Shown piece after piece: positions 31,132 through 42,704 of a DNA stretch of 64,000 bases. Under the pieces are notes generated by a model. It did not search any database, was not told the DNA's origin, and worked only from the letters and a program-made list of their open reading frames with translations. The stretch's first letter is position 1, and every line of letters begins with the position of its first letter. Location of the stretch: positions 60,978 to 124,977 of the forward strand of contig WELB01000062.1 in the NCBI GenBank assembly GCA_009602725.1. The letters are read 5' to 3'. The stretch comes from Spirogloea muscicola. Taxonomy: Eukaryota; Streptophyta; Zygnematophyceae; Spirogloeales; Spirogloeaceae. The translations under genes and the position numbers were made by a program.

Positions 31132-32037
31132 TCAAAATGCATTCATGTGAAATATATTCTTCATGCCCTACTCATGCCCTACTCATCCCTCCAACCTCAA
31201 GACATACATGTAACTGACTCTGCTCGTTGTATCTGCTTCTCGTCTGTTTGCAAAGCAATACCTCTTGAGGTATTCACTTAGAACGCCACACATGTATTTG
31301 AGTTCTCGGACTTCGCTCAACAAAGGTTGGCAAGGCAGCTAGATCTGAACATACAAGTGGTGGTGCTGCGCCTTGGGGTCTGACACAAGACAACTTTGAA
31401 AACCAGCTGAGACGGCTTTCTTTGCACGTATACACAAGTGGCTGAGGACTGCGGCAGGAGTGGAATGATGGCAGATGACAACAGGTAATGCTACATGCTA
31501 TGCAGGGTTTCAAATAAACCCATGTAAAATCTACACCCTTTGGTGGCAATGCCTTTTCTTGGGAGGACCCAAGCATGACGGCCCTAACCCTAAATGTGAA
31601 TCTGATTCTAATACAGTAATATGACATTCGTGCTCTGCAAGTTCGCATTCACCTTCAGCTTCATTGCTTGGTAAATCCCTGTCTCTCTTCCCATCTCTTT
31701 TGCAAGGACCATCCTCAGAGCTTCTGACAGGAGATTGGCTCCTGTTGCTGAGACTCCGCAAATACGGCATGAACCCGCCTCCACCGCCTACTCTGGGGCT
31801 GCTTGTTGAGGGCGCTTGCACAGACCCCAGCTCTGGGCTTGACGAGCCAGGAGCAAGGTGCAACTCTGTGGGAGTTCCGGTCGCAGCAGTTTGCTGCAGA
31901 GACAGATGAAAGGAGCACAGCCTCAGAGAGCAGGAACATTGGCAACAGGAAACCCCGCAAGTCACGCATGCAAATGACTTTACTCTGCAGACAACAGAAG
32001 CACCATGCAGAAGCCCACATCTAGCTCTCAAATAAGC
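31132..32037. other. Convergent intergenic region
   Basis: Holds the 3' ends of the beta-xylosidase (+) and LHY-like (-) genes. CCCTAACCCTAAA near 31581-31593 is telomere-like. Open frames here look like shadows. Confidence 0.6.
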
Positions 32038-35000
32038 CTAATGGAAGCAACACACAGGCATCTTCACAATGCTTGTTAGATCCAGACTACTACCCACCTT
32101 CAGATCCCTTGGGGTCTCTTCAGGGCTTGCAGGCATTGCAGCGGGGACACACCCAAGCGCTTGACTGTGACCGAAGATAGCCATTGACTTCCTTCCTTCT
32201 GGAGGCTCAGTATCCATGGGACCAGATGGGCACCCGCTATCCCTAGAAGCTGGCTTCAAGCCACCTCCATTCTCCAGCCATGAAGGGGCATCTCTGTCTC
32301 GAACATCTCCCCCGCTAGAGGCTTCCACCAACTCCTGGGTGACATCCACAACTGTTTTGCAAGAGATGTCAAGCAGCTGCTGCGTGACAGTCTTCCTCGG
32401 CCCAGCAAGCCTCCTCCTGGTGCTGTAATAGTGGCAATGGTAGTGCAGGTGCACGGCTTTGATGCCGCCATGCAGCACCCTCGTAGGCGAGCGCGCCTCC
32501 TGCGCTTGTGACGAATACATGCGGTCAACCTCAGCGAGAGAGGGGGAGGACGAGCGCCCAGGCATGCTTGGAAATGTTGCGTCGTATGCATCCCCCTTTG
32601 GCTCCGGCACCTGGTTGCTGCTGCCACCTCTGTCCTGCCTCTCTGCACCCTGCTCCTGAGGGTCGCAGCTGCCTGACTTGCTCTGCCTCCCACTCGCACC
32701 GTCGCTCTTTGCCCTCTCCCGCCTCTCTCGTCTCTGCAGCGCACATTTATCTGCTGCAGAACCTAGTTTCTCCTTGCCCTCGTCCTCTTGCTCTTGCCTT
32801 CTGGCTGGCTCCAGCCTATCCATGCTGTTCCGATCTGAGGGGCCGCTTCCACCGTGCCCGTCCGACGAGTTGCCGTCAGAGGAGCCCGAGCGCATCACCT
32901 GCCGTTCTCCACAAGCCGATGAGTTCGAGCTGGGGCCCTCCATCTGCTCGCCATCCTCGCCGCTGCCCTCCTCATCCGAGGGGCTCGACGACCTCGGATC
33001 ACTGGGGTTCTTGGGTCCCAAGGCCGGCTGCTGCTTGTCTCTCAGCAAGGACATCGGAGAAGGCAGCGTGTTGCTCCCGGCTGCGCAACGTGGCTCATCT
33101 TCCTGTGAGCTGCCATCAGCTCCTGCCGCAGCTGACCCCTTGGCCCTGCCAGCATCCCCACAATGATCTGCTGCAGAATCCGCTCTGTTACTCCTGTCCT
33201 TGCAGCCAGTAGCAGCTCCAAGCTCCGCAGGCTTGTCGGCTGGCTCTGCACAGGACCTATTGATCAAGTTGCCGGAGGTTGGCGGCCATGCTTGACCTGC
33301 AATGTTCGGGACAGATTGGAGAAAGTCAATGAGAGAGCCAAAGTGCATGAAAGCAGTATAGTTACAGAAGTTGCACCCTGCTGCAACCTGAGGGAGGAAC
33401 CCATCAGTCTGACAGCATGCAGAGGCAGAGAGCATGCAATGGAGTATGACAGGACATCAAGTCCTGTGCTTCAAAGCCATCAGCACTCCGGTCTACTTAC
33501 CAGCCCCGGCTGCTGTAGAAGGGGCTCGCCGTGTTTTCAGCTCCCTCAGCCTCGACGCACGCTCTGCCCTACGGATAGCGCTAGGCTTGGCCAGCCGCAG
33601 CACCGCATGGTTGTCCTCGTCCGGAGCCAGTGGAGCTGCCACTATCTGACCTGCCTCGCCCTTGGCCCCAAGGGCAGAGAGGGGTCGATGGCTGTCTACT
33701 GTTTCCCTCGCCTTGCTGGCCTCCACCTCTGCACTCTTGGTCTCCTTGACCCCTCCCAGGTTGGCACCCTCCCCATCTGGATATGCTGCAGCCATACCCT
33801 CCCGAGCCTGGCCTTTGTCTCTGACATCCATCTGTGACCGTAAAGGCGGCACCACTCCAGAGCTGACGATGCTGCCGAGCACAGGACCTCCGACAGAGGG
33901 AGGACAGCCAGGGGGGGGGAGCACGAAGGCGCCAGGCGGAAGCAAGCCAGGAGGTGGCGCCTGGCCTTGCAGTGCCCACCAGGCAGAAGCAGCAGCCAGT
34001 GTGGCTGCCATGGCAGCCGCAGCGCCCTCAGCTTCCTCCCTCTTGCCATCGTTGAGCCCTTGCCCAAGCGCACCTGGAGCGCCACAAGGCATGGAGCCCT
34101 GCAGAGTAGGCCAGAGGTGCGTGGCTGCTGCAGCGGCCAGCGCAGCCTGCTGATTGGTGGGAGCCATACTCCATGGAGCAAAACCCCGTTCTGCAGCATG
34201 GGCGCCAGGCTGTGCACTGAGCGGCTCCTGCTGGCGTCTCTCCCACGCCACGCCCGCCTTGTAGGGCCCGTGAACAAACGCTGCAGGTGGCATGAACCCA
34301 TAGCCGGGGTGCATCCAAGGTGGGAAGGCACCAGCCTGGTGCATGGCTGCAGCTGCATCCGCAGCAGCGACTGCGACCGCCTGAGCATGGGCCACAGCTG
34401 CAGCCTCGTGCCAGTACACAGGCCCGCCGGATGCATCGTACGGGTGTCGCTCGTATGCATTCGCCGGCTTCAGAGACATCGCGGTAGCCAGTTGCCCTTC
34501 AGTGAGAGGTGACGCGATACTGTTGATTGCACTTGATTCAACACTGCATGGAAGGGGAGGGAACATGCCTCAGTCAATGTTACAAAATGTATGCTATTCT
34601 ATCAAGATATGGCAAACTGTTCCACAGCTTGCAGAGTATGCTGCCTCTCAAAGTGACAGTATCCTGGAACCAGTAGATGGCAGCAATTTTCGGGCAGCAG
34701 TGTGAGCTTGTGACAAAAAAGCACCTGTAGGCCCTGGCAATGGGACCGCAAGATGGCTTGCCATCATCTGCGTGGCCATCCTCACGCCAATGCCAGCCAT
34801 GCGGGGTATGGCGTGACGAAGCATCGCCCTTCAGAAGTGCACCTCCCTCCGTGCTCAGCTCAGACTCCAGTATAGATGGCTCAGACTGGCCTGCCACACT
34901 CCCCGCTGCCTGCCCCTGCCTCCTGCCATCCTGCCACCGTGCTCGCGTATCGAGGCCGATGGAGGTGCTTGATTCCGCCCGCTCAAAAGCAGTGCTCCTG

Positions 35001-37646
35001 CTGCCGCTTCTGGCAAGCTGGCCAGCAAGACTGGCAGAGGGGCCCGTACGGTGGGCCAGTGGGACTGTGACTGTCTGCCCGAAGAGCTTGAGGCTGGAGG
35101 GTGGAGCAGCCTCTGCGGCCATTCCAGGCGGCCTTAGTGAGAGCCCGTGGTGAGCCGAGTGATCAGGCAGGGGGGCAGAAGCTTTCCCAGCATGCATGGG
35201 GAGGGATGGAAATGGTGAAATGTGCTGCCTCTGCACCTGCGTCATGTTGAGCAGCATCTACAATAAGTACGTTGATGTAAGCAATGGTCTTGCTACACAT
35301 GCACACATAGGTGCCAGTGATTCTCTTGCGGCTGGGTCGTCCCAAAGAAATTGGTCGCTGTTTCTTGGCCATAAACACGGCATAAGCAGAGACGAGCCAC
35401 AATAATCGACAAGACATACTTCATCTGCGCCCCAGAAGGTGCTGAGGCAACACGAGACAACAACAGAAGCCAGATGCCACTACCTTGGTAGGTACGTCGT
35501 TGAGTACAACTGCTGCAAGCGCGCTGTCCAGGTGGCCTGCAGGTGCGCTCACGCTGTGCACCAGGACACGGCCTCCCCTTTCGCCTCCACTGCTCTCGTC
35601 TTCGGCACCTTGCCCCGCTGCGTACGGCCCGGCCTTGCGTGGATACGGGTGAGAGGGCTTCCTTTTGGGGCGCGGAGGGGGGATGTCAATGTCAGCGGCC
35701 ACTGGGGAGGCCATGTTGCTGCCTGGCACCCTGGCACTCCTCTCAAGCTGCAAAATTTTCAGGACAAAAGACTGAAATCATGAGTGCCATTGCTATACAT
35801 AGGCCCCTGCCTTGACAAGGCCAGCTATGAGAATACCACAGGACAGTCGCATGCCAGACAAGAGGAAGCAAGGGACCGCTATCTGAGGGCGTATAACAAT
35901 CTGCTATAATAGAATGCAAAATAGTGAATACTAGAAAGACAAGACAGAAGGGAGTCAAGATGAATGTCGTCTTGTTGGACTCCAGCACATGCGTTTTGCA
36001 TCAATACCCACCTTCACACATGTGCCTCATGCAGGGCAACCAGATGCAGGTGCTAGCAATGACAGCCTTAGCTTTCCATGAGCCAGGCTCTCCTAAGATG
36101 GGATGGCCCCCCACTCCGTAGAGGTAGCAAGCCATGCGTGGCCAAGAACCAAGAAGGGGGAAGGCATGGAAGTGAAGGCAAGGGGAGAAGAGAGGGGTGT
36201 GCCAGATAGGGGAAGGAGAGGGACAAGGGGGGTGACTGTTGATCAGAAGTGAGACCTTGGAAAAGAACTTTTGAGCGTGACTCCGTATTTGAACAGCAGT
36301 CTTGGTTCCTATGTGCTCTGCAGACGCCAATACGAGTCATTGAGCTGTCTCTTGTCAGAAACTGCTGGACAAATAGCATCACAAAGTACACTGAGACGGC
36401 CACAGGGGTTGCAGATTGGCTGCAACAAGAGCAAGCGACCGCAAAGCATGCACGCAAGGTGCCAGACAATAGGTGCTGCCAAGTCCCTAAACAACACATA
36501 TTCTCAACCACAGCTCGATATACTGGCACCGACGTAAGGCAGACTGAGTGGAAACAACCAAAATTCGAAGATCAGCACAATTGGCAGACCACAATCCAGT
36601 GAAAGCAAAGTATGGGGCGAGTAGGTCAGGCATGATGTGCACAACGTGGACAGCCACAACAAACAATATGCCCTGGTGCAACATGACCCAGCTTACGGAC
36701 ATATACGGCATACCTTCTATTCTGCGCCAAGCTCGACCATAGAGCTTGAGAGCCTCCAAAAACTTCTGGTGCTCCTCCTCAGTCCACCGCTCCCTCTGCT
36801 TGGTGATAGTGTACGGCTTGCGAATCTGCCATGTGCAGAGAGGCACCTAACATCAGCATAAGCCCACTCCGCAGACAGGGAGGGCACCCCATCCCTCTGA
36901 CAACGCCCCATCTACTCCTCTAGAGCTCATAAAATCCGCCCGATACTTCTGAGACGAGATATAGCCTGCTGGTTCAGAGAGCCCATGCATGCTGACCCCC
37001 CTCCCACCCAGCTAATCAAAACCCCAACTGCCTCCTCCTCCTCCTCCTCCTCCTCAGGTCTCACCCAAGCAAGAAACTCATGCAAGGACAGCAACACCCT
37101 TGCTGCAAGCGAACTCGCAGACCTAAGGGGCGGGACAGCAAGCGCGTCTGGCGCCTCAGTGCAGGGCAATCACATGGCTGCATGGGTATCGTCATCCTGT
37201 CTGACCGCGACCAGAGAGCCTTTTCGACCAGGACACAGAGGCACGGAACAGGGTCGGCAACCAGGAGTCGTGCACCTAGACCAGGCCTGGCAGCAGCCGT
37301 CACACGACACACGCTGCGAGGCCACGACCTGAACACGGATTTATCCCGTCGCTGTGGAGCTCCAGCCATCACAACGGAGAGGACAGGGGCCCAGGCCAGT
37401 CGGGCGGGGGGTGGCAGCGGGCCAACAAAGGGGCGAGGCTGGGGGTCCCACCTTGCTGCCAGCATCGTCTGTCACGGGGCTGCCATCGCTGGTGCCGACG
37501 CGGGGGGAGGCGCCCCGCAGGGGCTCGAAGAAGGGGGCCGCGAGGCTCGCGGGCGGCGTCGTCTGCAGCGACGTCGGCACGAGCGCCATCAACATGAGGT
37601 CGCGGCCGCCGGGGGCAGCGCCCGGGCTGCAGTAAGGGCCCTGCAT
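32038..37646 (-). CDS. LHY/CCA1/REVEILLE-type single-MYB transcription factor
   Basis: A nuclear SHAQKYF-class MYB; its plant relatives are core clock regulators binding evening elements. Exons (minus): 37646-37452, 36825-36714, 36317-36256, 35747-35484, 35257-34725, 34543-33501, 33296-32038; they close in frame to 1155 codons plus stop. The MYB domain spans exons 2-3: [50 protein letters not shown]. Exon 4 has LERSARV and the family signature [19 protein letters not shown]. Exon 5 has [12 protein letters not shown] and exon 6 [14 protein letters not shown], both known from land-plant LHY/RVE proteins. Exon 7 is long, charged and Ser-rich, with no domain I recognise. The first exon is less certain; its upstream frame is Arg/Ala-rich and non-coding in look. 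Confidence 0.9.
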
Positions 37647-38905
37647 CCCGCCCGGGGCGTCGACCGAGTGCGCGCGGCTACACCGGCGCCGCGGTCTACA
37701 GGCCGCCAAGCTCCAGCGGCGGCGGCGGCGGCGGCGGCGGCGGCATGGCGCGCCGCCGCCGTCGTCGCTGCCGGCGCCGCTGATTTGGCAGTGAGCACCC
37801 TCGGTGCGCACCTGGCTCTCCTCACATTTGCCTATGCGCGTATTGTTTCTGTGACAAACCAGCCAGAGCAGCCGCAGGGGGGAGGAGCGGCAATCAGTCC
37901 TCCCCGCCACGTGCCCCGGGCTGGCTGACGTCACGGGGCCGGGCCGGGGGCGATCCGCTGGCGGAGGAGCTCTCGATGGCAGGGTGTTAGAGTTAGGGCT
38001 TGATTAGGGCGTCACCCACCGACCCCCGAGCCGAGGCCGCCACGGCCTCCCGTGCTACGTTCCTCGTTGGTGGCCACAAGGCGCGCGGTGCGCATGGAAT
38101 GTCAGGCTGGCCGTTCCAAGCCAACACATTGTTCAGGCAAAAGCTGGTGTTTTCAAAGTGGGGCTCTGTGACAAGCGAAGCCCTAAGCAACTCCTGGACC
38201 TGCCTCGCCCGGAAAAGTGTTCTGTTGCATCTGCCGTGTGAGCGACTTACCAGTCGGCAAGTGCCCTGTGAAGTCATGTTCGTGTATACATGACACAGCT
38301 ACTTGGGCTTCACTTCAAAGGTGAAAGCAGCCCCGTGTAAAACTACCATTGGAAACACAAGGCCAACCAAGCACTCGAGAACCGCATCTCTGCACATGCA
38401 ATTGGTGCCTGGGCTTTCAGCAGCTGCTCGCACTCCTCCACACAGGAATGCTTGAAACAGGGATGCTGTGTGACAAAGACTATGTCAGTCGCAAATAAGG
38501 CCAGCTGGGTGGTAGAAGAGGGTGTACTAGCGGTCACTTGGCTGGCCCTGTAGTGACCTTAAGGTGTTTAGCCTGCTCACATGCAGGGTGAGGCAGTCCT
38601 CAGAGGCAGCTCCTACCACTGTGCTCTTGATCTCAACCTTCTGTGAAACCTTTGCTACATTCTTGTGGGCCTGCCAAGCTTCACAATGAAGCCTACCAGG
38701 ACTTGGGGTACAACACAAATTGAGCTGCTGACAAATTTAATTCACATGTACACGGTTGGAGGGGTGGCTTGAGAAATCTGTAACCTCCATAGTTGGCCAC
38801 AAGGCAGTAACTGGGTGTTGGCTCCTAATTTCCTACGAGGAGATTGCTTGCTTGCTTTTCACGTCAAGACAGCCTGGGGGGTATGTGCTCCGACTTCTCT
38901 GCATC
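37647..38905. other. Upstream region of the LHY-like gene
   Basis: About 1.25 kb between the LHY-like start and the end of the telomere-binding gene. It holds a (GGC)n run at 37718-37742, a G-box and a TGACGTCA site (annotated separately) and TTAGGG-like repeats near 37988-38009. I see no gene. Confidence 0.5.
37908..37933 (-). promoter_or_regulatory. G-box (CACGTG) plus TGACGTCA palindrome
   Basis: GCCACGTGCC centres on 37908-37913 and TGACGTCA lies at 37926-37933, 13 bp apart and about 265-285 bp upstream of the proposed LHY-like ATG. Both are ACGT-core sites bound by bZIP/bHLH factors in plants. Light or clock input is inference. Confidence 0.45.
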
Positions 38906-40884
38906 TCAGTCGTCGCGCTCTGCCTGAGCTCTGGCAATCTGGTCGCTCCAGTAGGCTTGCGCCCTCGTCACGCGGTCGAGAAGTTCTTGCGGCACAGGCT
39001 CCCCCCTCCTTTGGTGGGGCGCTATCTGCGCTGTCCTCACCAGTGTCTTCCACTTGTCCTGCATTCACCAGGCACTGATCAGCCATGCATGGGCACGCTT
39101 ACTGCTGCAAGAACGGCTCAGATGTGCAGTCACGATGAGATTTTGCAATATAGTCACCTTGAGGTCGACATAGGTTCGGTGCTTGGACGTTAGGAACGCC
39201 CGCAGCTTCACATCCCGCCACCTGGTAAGAGAAGATCCAGACACGCTGTTGGTGCCTGTAGCTTGGCAGCTGTGACGTGCCACCTTGCATTGGCGACATA
39301 CATGTGCAGAGCTCTGCCGGAGCCAAACCTGCCCGTGCCGAGCTTCTCCACAGCATCAACCAGCAGCTCCACCTCCAGCACAGTGAAGGGCCTCCTGACC
39401 CGTCTAAGCCCTTCGCCCACCACAAGTTGCCCGAATGTGCCATCATTGACCACCATGGCCAGTCCCGAGGGATGCCGACCGTGCAGAGGATGCAGCACAA
39501 TGGCTCCAGTACCTAAAAATCAGCTCAGCATTGTGAGTCCACATGGCATGCCAGTGCTGCGATGCCCAGGCAACACCTACAAGCATATTACAGAAACAGA
39601 TTCACCACAAGACCCTCAAAGAATCTGCAGTCATAGATGGTCCAAATTACCAGGAGTAAGAGCCTCTCCCGTCTGGTGCTCTTCGGCCTTGACTCGTTGA
39701 CCGGCTTCCGCCTGAGCTCTGATGGCAGCCAGCGCATGGGCTGCTGCAACACGGGTTGTATATGGAGANNNNNNNNNNNNNNNNNNNNNNNNNNNNNNNN
39801 NNNNNNNNNNNNNNNNNNNNNNNNNNNNNNNNNNNNNNNNNNNNNNNNNNNNNNNNNNNNNNNNNNNNNNNNNNNNNNNNNNNNNNNNNNNNNNNNNNNN
39901 NNNNNNNNNNNNNNNNNNNNNNNNNNNNNNNNNNNNNNNNNNNNNNNNNNNNNNNNNNNNNNNNNNNNNNNNNNNNNNNNNNNNNNNNNNNNNNNNNNNN
40001 NNNNNNNNNNNNNNNNNNNNNNNNNNNNNNNNNNNNNNNNNNNNNNNNNNNNNNNNNNNNNNNNNNNNNNNNNNNNNNNNNNNNNNNNNNNNNNNNNNNN
40101 NNNNNNNNNNNNNNNNNNNNNNNNNNNNNNNNNNNNNNNNNNNNNNNNNNNNNNNNNNNNNNNNNNNNNNNNNNNNNNNNNNNNNNNNNNNNNNNNNNNN
40201 NNNNNNNNNNNNNNNNNNNNNNNNNNNNNNNNNNNNNNNNNNNNNNNNNNNNNNNNNNNNNNNNNNNNNNNNNNNNNNNNNNNNNNNNNNNNNNNNNNNN
40301 NNNNNNNNNNNNNNNNNNNNNNNNNNNNNNNNNNNNNNNNNNNNNNNNNNNNNNNNNNNNNNNNNNNNNNNNNNNNNNNNNNNNNNNNNNNNNNNNNNNN
40401 NNNNNNNNNNNNNNNNNNNNNNNNNNNNNNNNNNNNNNNNNNNNNNNNNNNNNNNNNNNNNNNNNNNNNNNNNNNNNNNNNNNNNNNNNNNNNNNNNNNN
40501 NNNNNNNNNNNNNNNNNNNNNNNNNNNNNNNNNNNNNNNNNNNNNNNNNNNNNNNNNNNNNNNNNNNNNNNNNNNNNNNNNNNNNNNNNNNNNNNNCCCC
40601 CCCGACGCGCCTCCGGGTCCCCCCCCTCCCTTCCGGCCCACTTCCATTGCTGCTTCCTCAACCTCCTCTAGCAGCGAAAGGGCTCGCCCATTGAGGATAG
40701 GGGCTGGACAAGCCAGCCCAAAAAAGAATGAACAAAGAACGAGAAGGGGGCCAGAGGAAGCCAGAGGAAGCGCTAAGAAACCAAAGCACACAAAGAAAGC
40801 AGCTACAAATTACTCAGTAACCCCTGCTAAGCAGCAAACCTCCTCTAGCAGCTGCCACACAGGCGGTACAGGTCGAGTCGACAT
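38906..40884 (-). CDS. Telomere-repeat binding protein, plant TRF-like (Myb-extension)
   Basis: A nuclear double-stranded telomere DNA binder by family. Secure exons (minus): from the gap to 39651 (HALAAIRAQAEAGQRVKAEE), 39512-39329 (VVGEGLRRVRRPFTVLEVEL), 39221-39158 (WRDVKLRAFLTSKHRTYVDL), 39058-38906 (DKWKTLVRTAQIAPHQRRGE, PVPQELLDRVTRAQAYW, stop). These make one Myb helix-turn-helix with the telobox VDLKDKWKTL across a splice site, followed by the plant-specific extension. Upstream of the 828-bp gap a start ATG at 40884 begins MSTRPVPPVWQLLEEV, and EEAAMEVGRKGGGG follows beyond a LINE insertion (40676-40836). Linking that first exon to the Myb exons is inference, because the middle is unsequenced. 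Confidence 0.85.
39769..40596. other. Assembly gap (828 N)
   Basis: Hides the middle of the telomere-binding protein gene. Confidence 1.
40676..40836 (-). mobile_element. LINE family A 3' fragment with 16-bp target duplication
   Basis: 161 bp flanked by AACCTCCTCTAGCAGC at 40660-40675 and 40837-40852. On the minus strand it starts TGCTGCTTAGCAGGGGTTAC (ORF end), then the 3' UTR, hairpin GGGCTGG-CTTGT-CCAGCCC and the terminus CAATGGGCGAGCCCTTTC. It shows directly that family A copies end with this sequence and no poly(A). Confidence 0.9.
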
Positions 40885-41174
40885 GGCCCCCGTCAGCACG
40901 GCTCCCACCGCTCTGTGGCACCTCCGGCCCTCCTAGTATAGGGCGTCATTTCATGTAGCCACATTCTTTGCGCTGCATTCTTTGCACTTTCTGCATTTTC
41001 TGCCTGGACAATGTATTGGCTTGAATTGGCCTCGCTTCAAGTTCATGCGCACCGCGCGCCTTCTCTCTCTTAAAGCGGAAGAGCGTCCTTCCTCACGTTC
41101 AAAAGCTGTTTCTTCCTCAACCAGCCGCCGCCGCCGCCGCCCCGCCGCCGCCGCGCCCGCTCCCGTCGCCGGCC
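40885..41174. promoter_or_regulatory. Short divergent promoter region
   Basis: 290 bp between the proposed starts of the telomere-binding gene (-) and the tetraspanin gene (+). It has a repeat of the form GCATTCTTTGCACTTTCTGC and a (CCG)n run at 41126-41160. No clear TATA box is seen. Confidence 0.4.
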
Positions 41175-42704
41175 ATGGGCGCGAGCCAGAAGCTGACGGC
41201 GCTCGTCACCTTCGCCGTCATGCTGCTGGGCCTGGCGCTGCTAGGCACCGGCGTCTACTTCGCCACCAGGTCAGCCGCTCCGGCCCGGGACTCGCCGCCC
41301 GTGCGCCCGCGCGCTGCGGCCCTCGGAATCTCGAGAGGCAGGTCCGATTCGCAGGCTCGGCATTTGCAACCCGCCTCGCATTTCCTGGACGCTTGCTGCG
41401 GAGCAGCGCTCATGCTCTTGCCTCCAACCGACGCAGGGACCACGGCGCGGACTGCATCCGTGCGCTAAAGTGGCCCATCATCATCCTGGGGGCGGCCATG
41501 TCCATCGTCGCGCTCGTGGGCTTCCTCGGCGCCCTCAATGGCTCCTCCGCCCTCCTCTGGCTCTACTGCCTCGCCATGTTCCTCCTCGTCCTCGCTCTGG
41601 CCGCCCTCACAGGTGGACTGTTTGTTACCTGCTCTGATCTGTCTGGAATTGGAGTTGAACTGTACTGGGCTTGTAGCAAACCTGGTCCAACAGAAGTGAC
41701 CGAATTGTTTTGCATGAGAGTGATGTGTCGAAGCCTCAACCTCTTGAGGTGCATGGTGTGGTGCAGTGTTCTCATTCCTCGTCACCAACAGCAAGGCTGA
41801 GCAAATCGTCTCAGGACGAGGGTACAAGCAGTACAAGACAAGTGACTTCAGCGATTGGCTCCAGAAGCAGGTAGTCAGATCTTGCTTTGCGGACTATCAC
41901 CTGCAAGTTAGCGTGCCACAGACAGAATGTCTGACAGAATGTCTTGCATGCATGCATGCAAGCATGATCCTGCAGGAGCTGCACCAAGCAGGCACGCTGC
42001 CATCTTCTTGTTGAGAGTGATAACAATGACAAAGATGGGTTGCAATTATCATTGTACGAGAGAAAGCCGTCACTGCTGTGGTGCTCTGACCCTTCACAAT
42101 GCTTTTTGGCTCTTCCCAGGTCAACAATACTGGCCGCTGGAAGAAAATCAAGGCGTGCATCTTGGATTCTAAGACTTGCTCCAAGCTTGACAACAAATAC
42201 CCAACTTTTGCACTTCTGGCAGTCGCCAAGCTCTCTTCTGTGCAGGTGCCATTGCCGTAATCTTCCTGGCTGCCCTTGCCTTCTTGATGTGTACGTAGAA
42301 ACAACCGAAGTGCAACATATTAGCCCAGACCTGCATAATTGTCCCTTAATCTAGGAGTCTGACATTGAGTTTCGTTGTGTGTTGCTTGGCAGTCGGGATG
42401 CTGTATGCCACCAGCAGCTTGCGGCTTCACATTCATCAATGCCACAGACTGGAGCACTGATGGCGCAGCAGCGAGCAACAACACGGACTGCTCCACCTGG
42501 AGCAACAGCCAGGACGAGCTCTGCTATGACTGCAATACCTGCAAGGCCGGCGCACTCCACTTGATACAGAAGGACTGGCGTCTGGTTGCATATGTGAACC
42601 TCGCCATATTGGCCCTCATCATTGTACTCTACTCTGTCGGGTGCTGTGCTTATCGGAGCGCGCGGAGAGGGGAAAGGAGTGGTTATGCCAAGGGCTTTGC
42701 TTAA
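41175..42704 (+). CDS. Tetraspanin family membrane protein
   Basis: A four-pass membrane scaffold protein. Exons 41175-41269, 41437-41612, 41767-41870, 42120-42245 and 42393-42704 sum to 270 codons plus stop. TM1: LVTFAVMLLGLALLGTGVYF. TM2: PIIILGAAMSIVALVGFLGA. TM3: LYCLAMFLLVLALAALT. The large extracellular loop has SGCCMPPAACGF (plant tetraspanin GCC.PP motif) and further Cys residues for disulfides. TM4: VNLAILALIIVLYSVGCCAY, followed by a short basic tail. The start ATG (CCGGCCATGGGC) has a good context. Plant homologues act in cell identity and vesicle fusion; the role here is unknown. Confidence 0.9.

Noticed and set aside
31531-32031. 166-codon minus-strand frame beyond the LHY stop
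   Set aside because: It lies in the 3' flank, has no recognisable domain and is not connected by splice signals to the LHY exons.
37341-37934. Long minus-strand frame upstream of the proposed LHY first codon
   Set aside because: The part above 37646 is Arg/Ala low complexity over a (GGC)n run and includes the regulatory palindromes; only 37452-37646 is used as exon 1.
39588-40936. Very long open frames in several reading frames
   Set aside because: They are artefacts of translating the 828-N gap.
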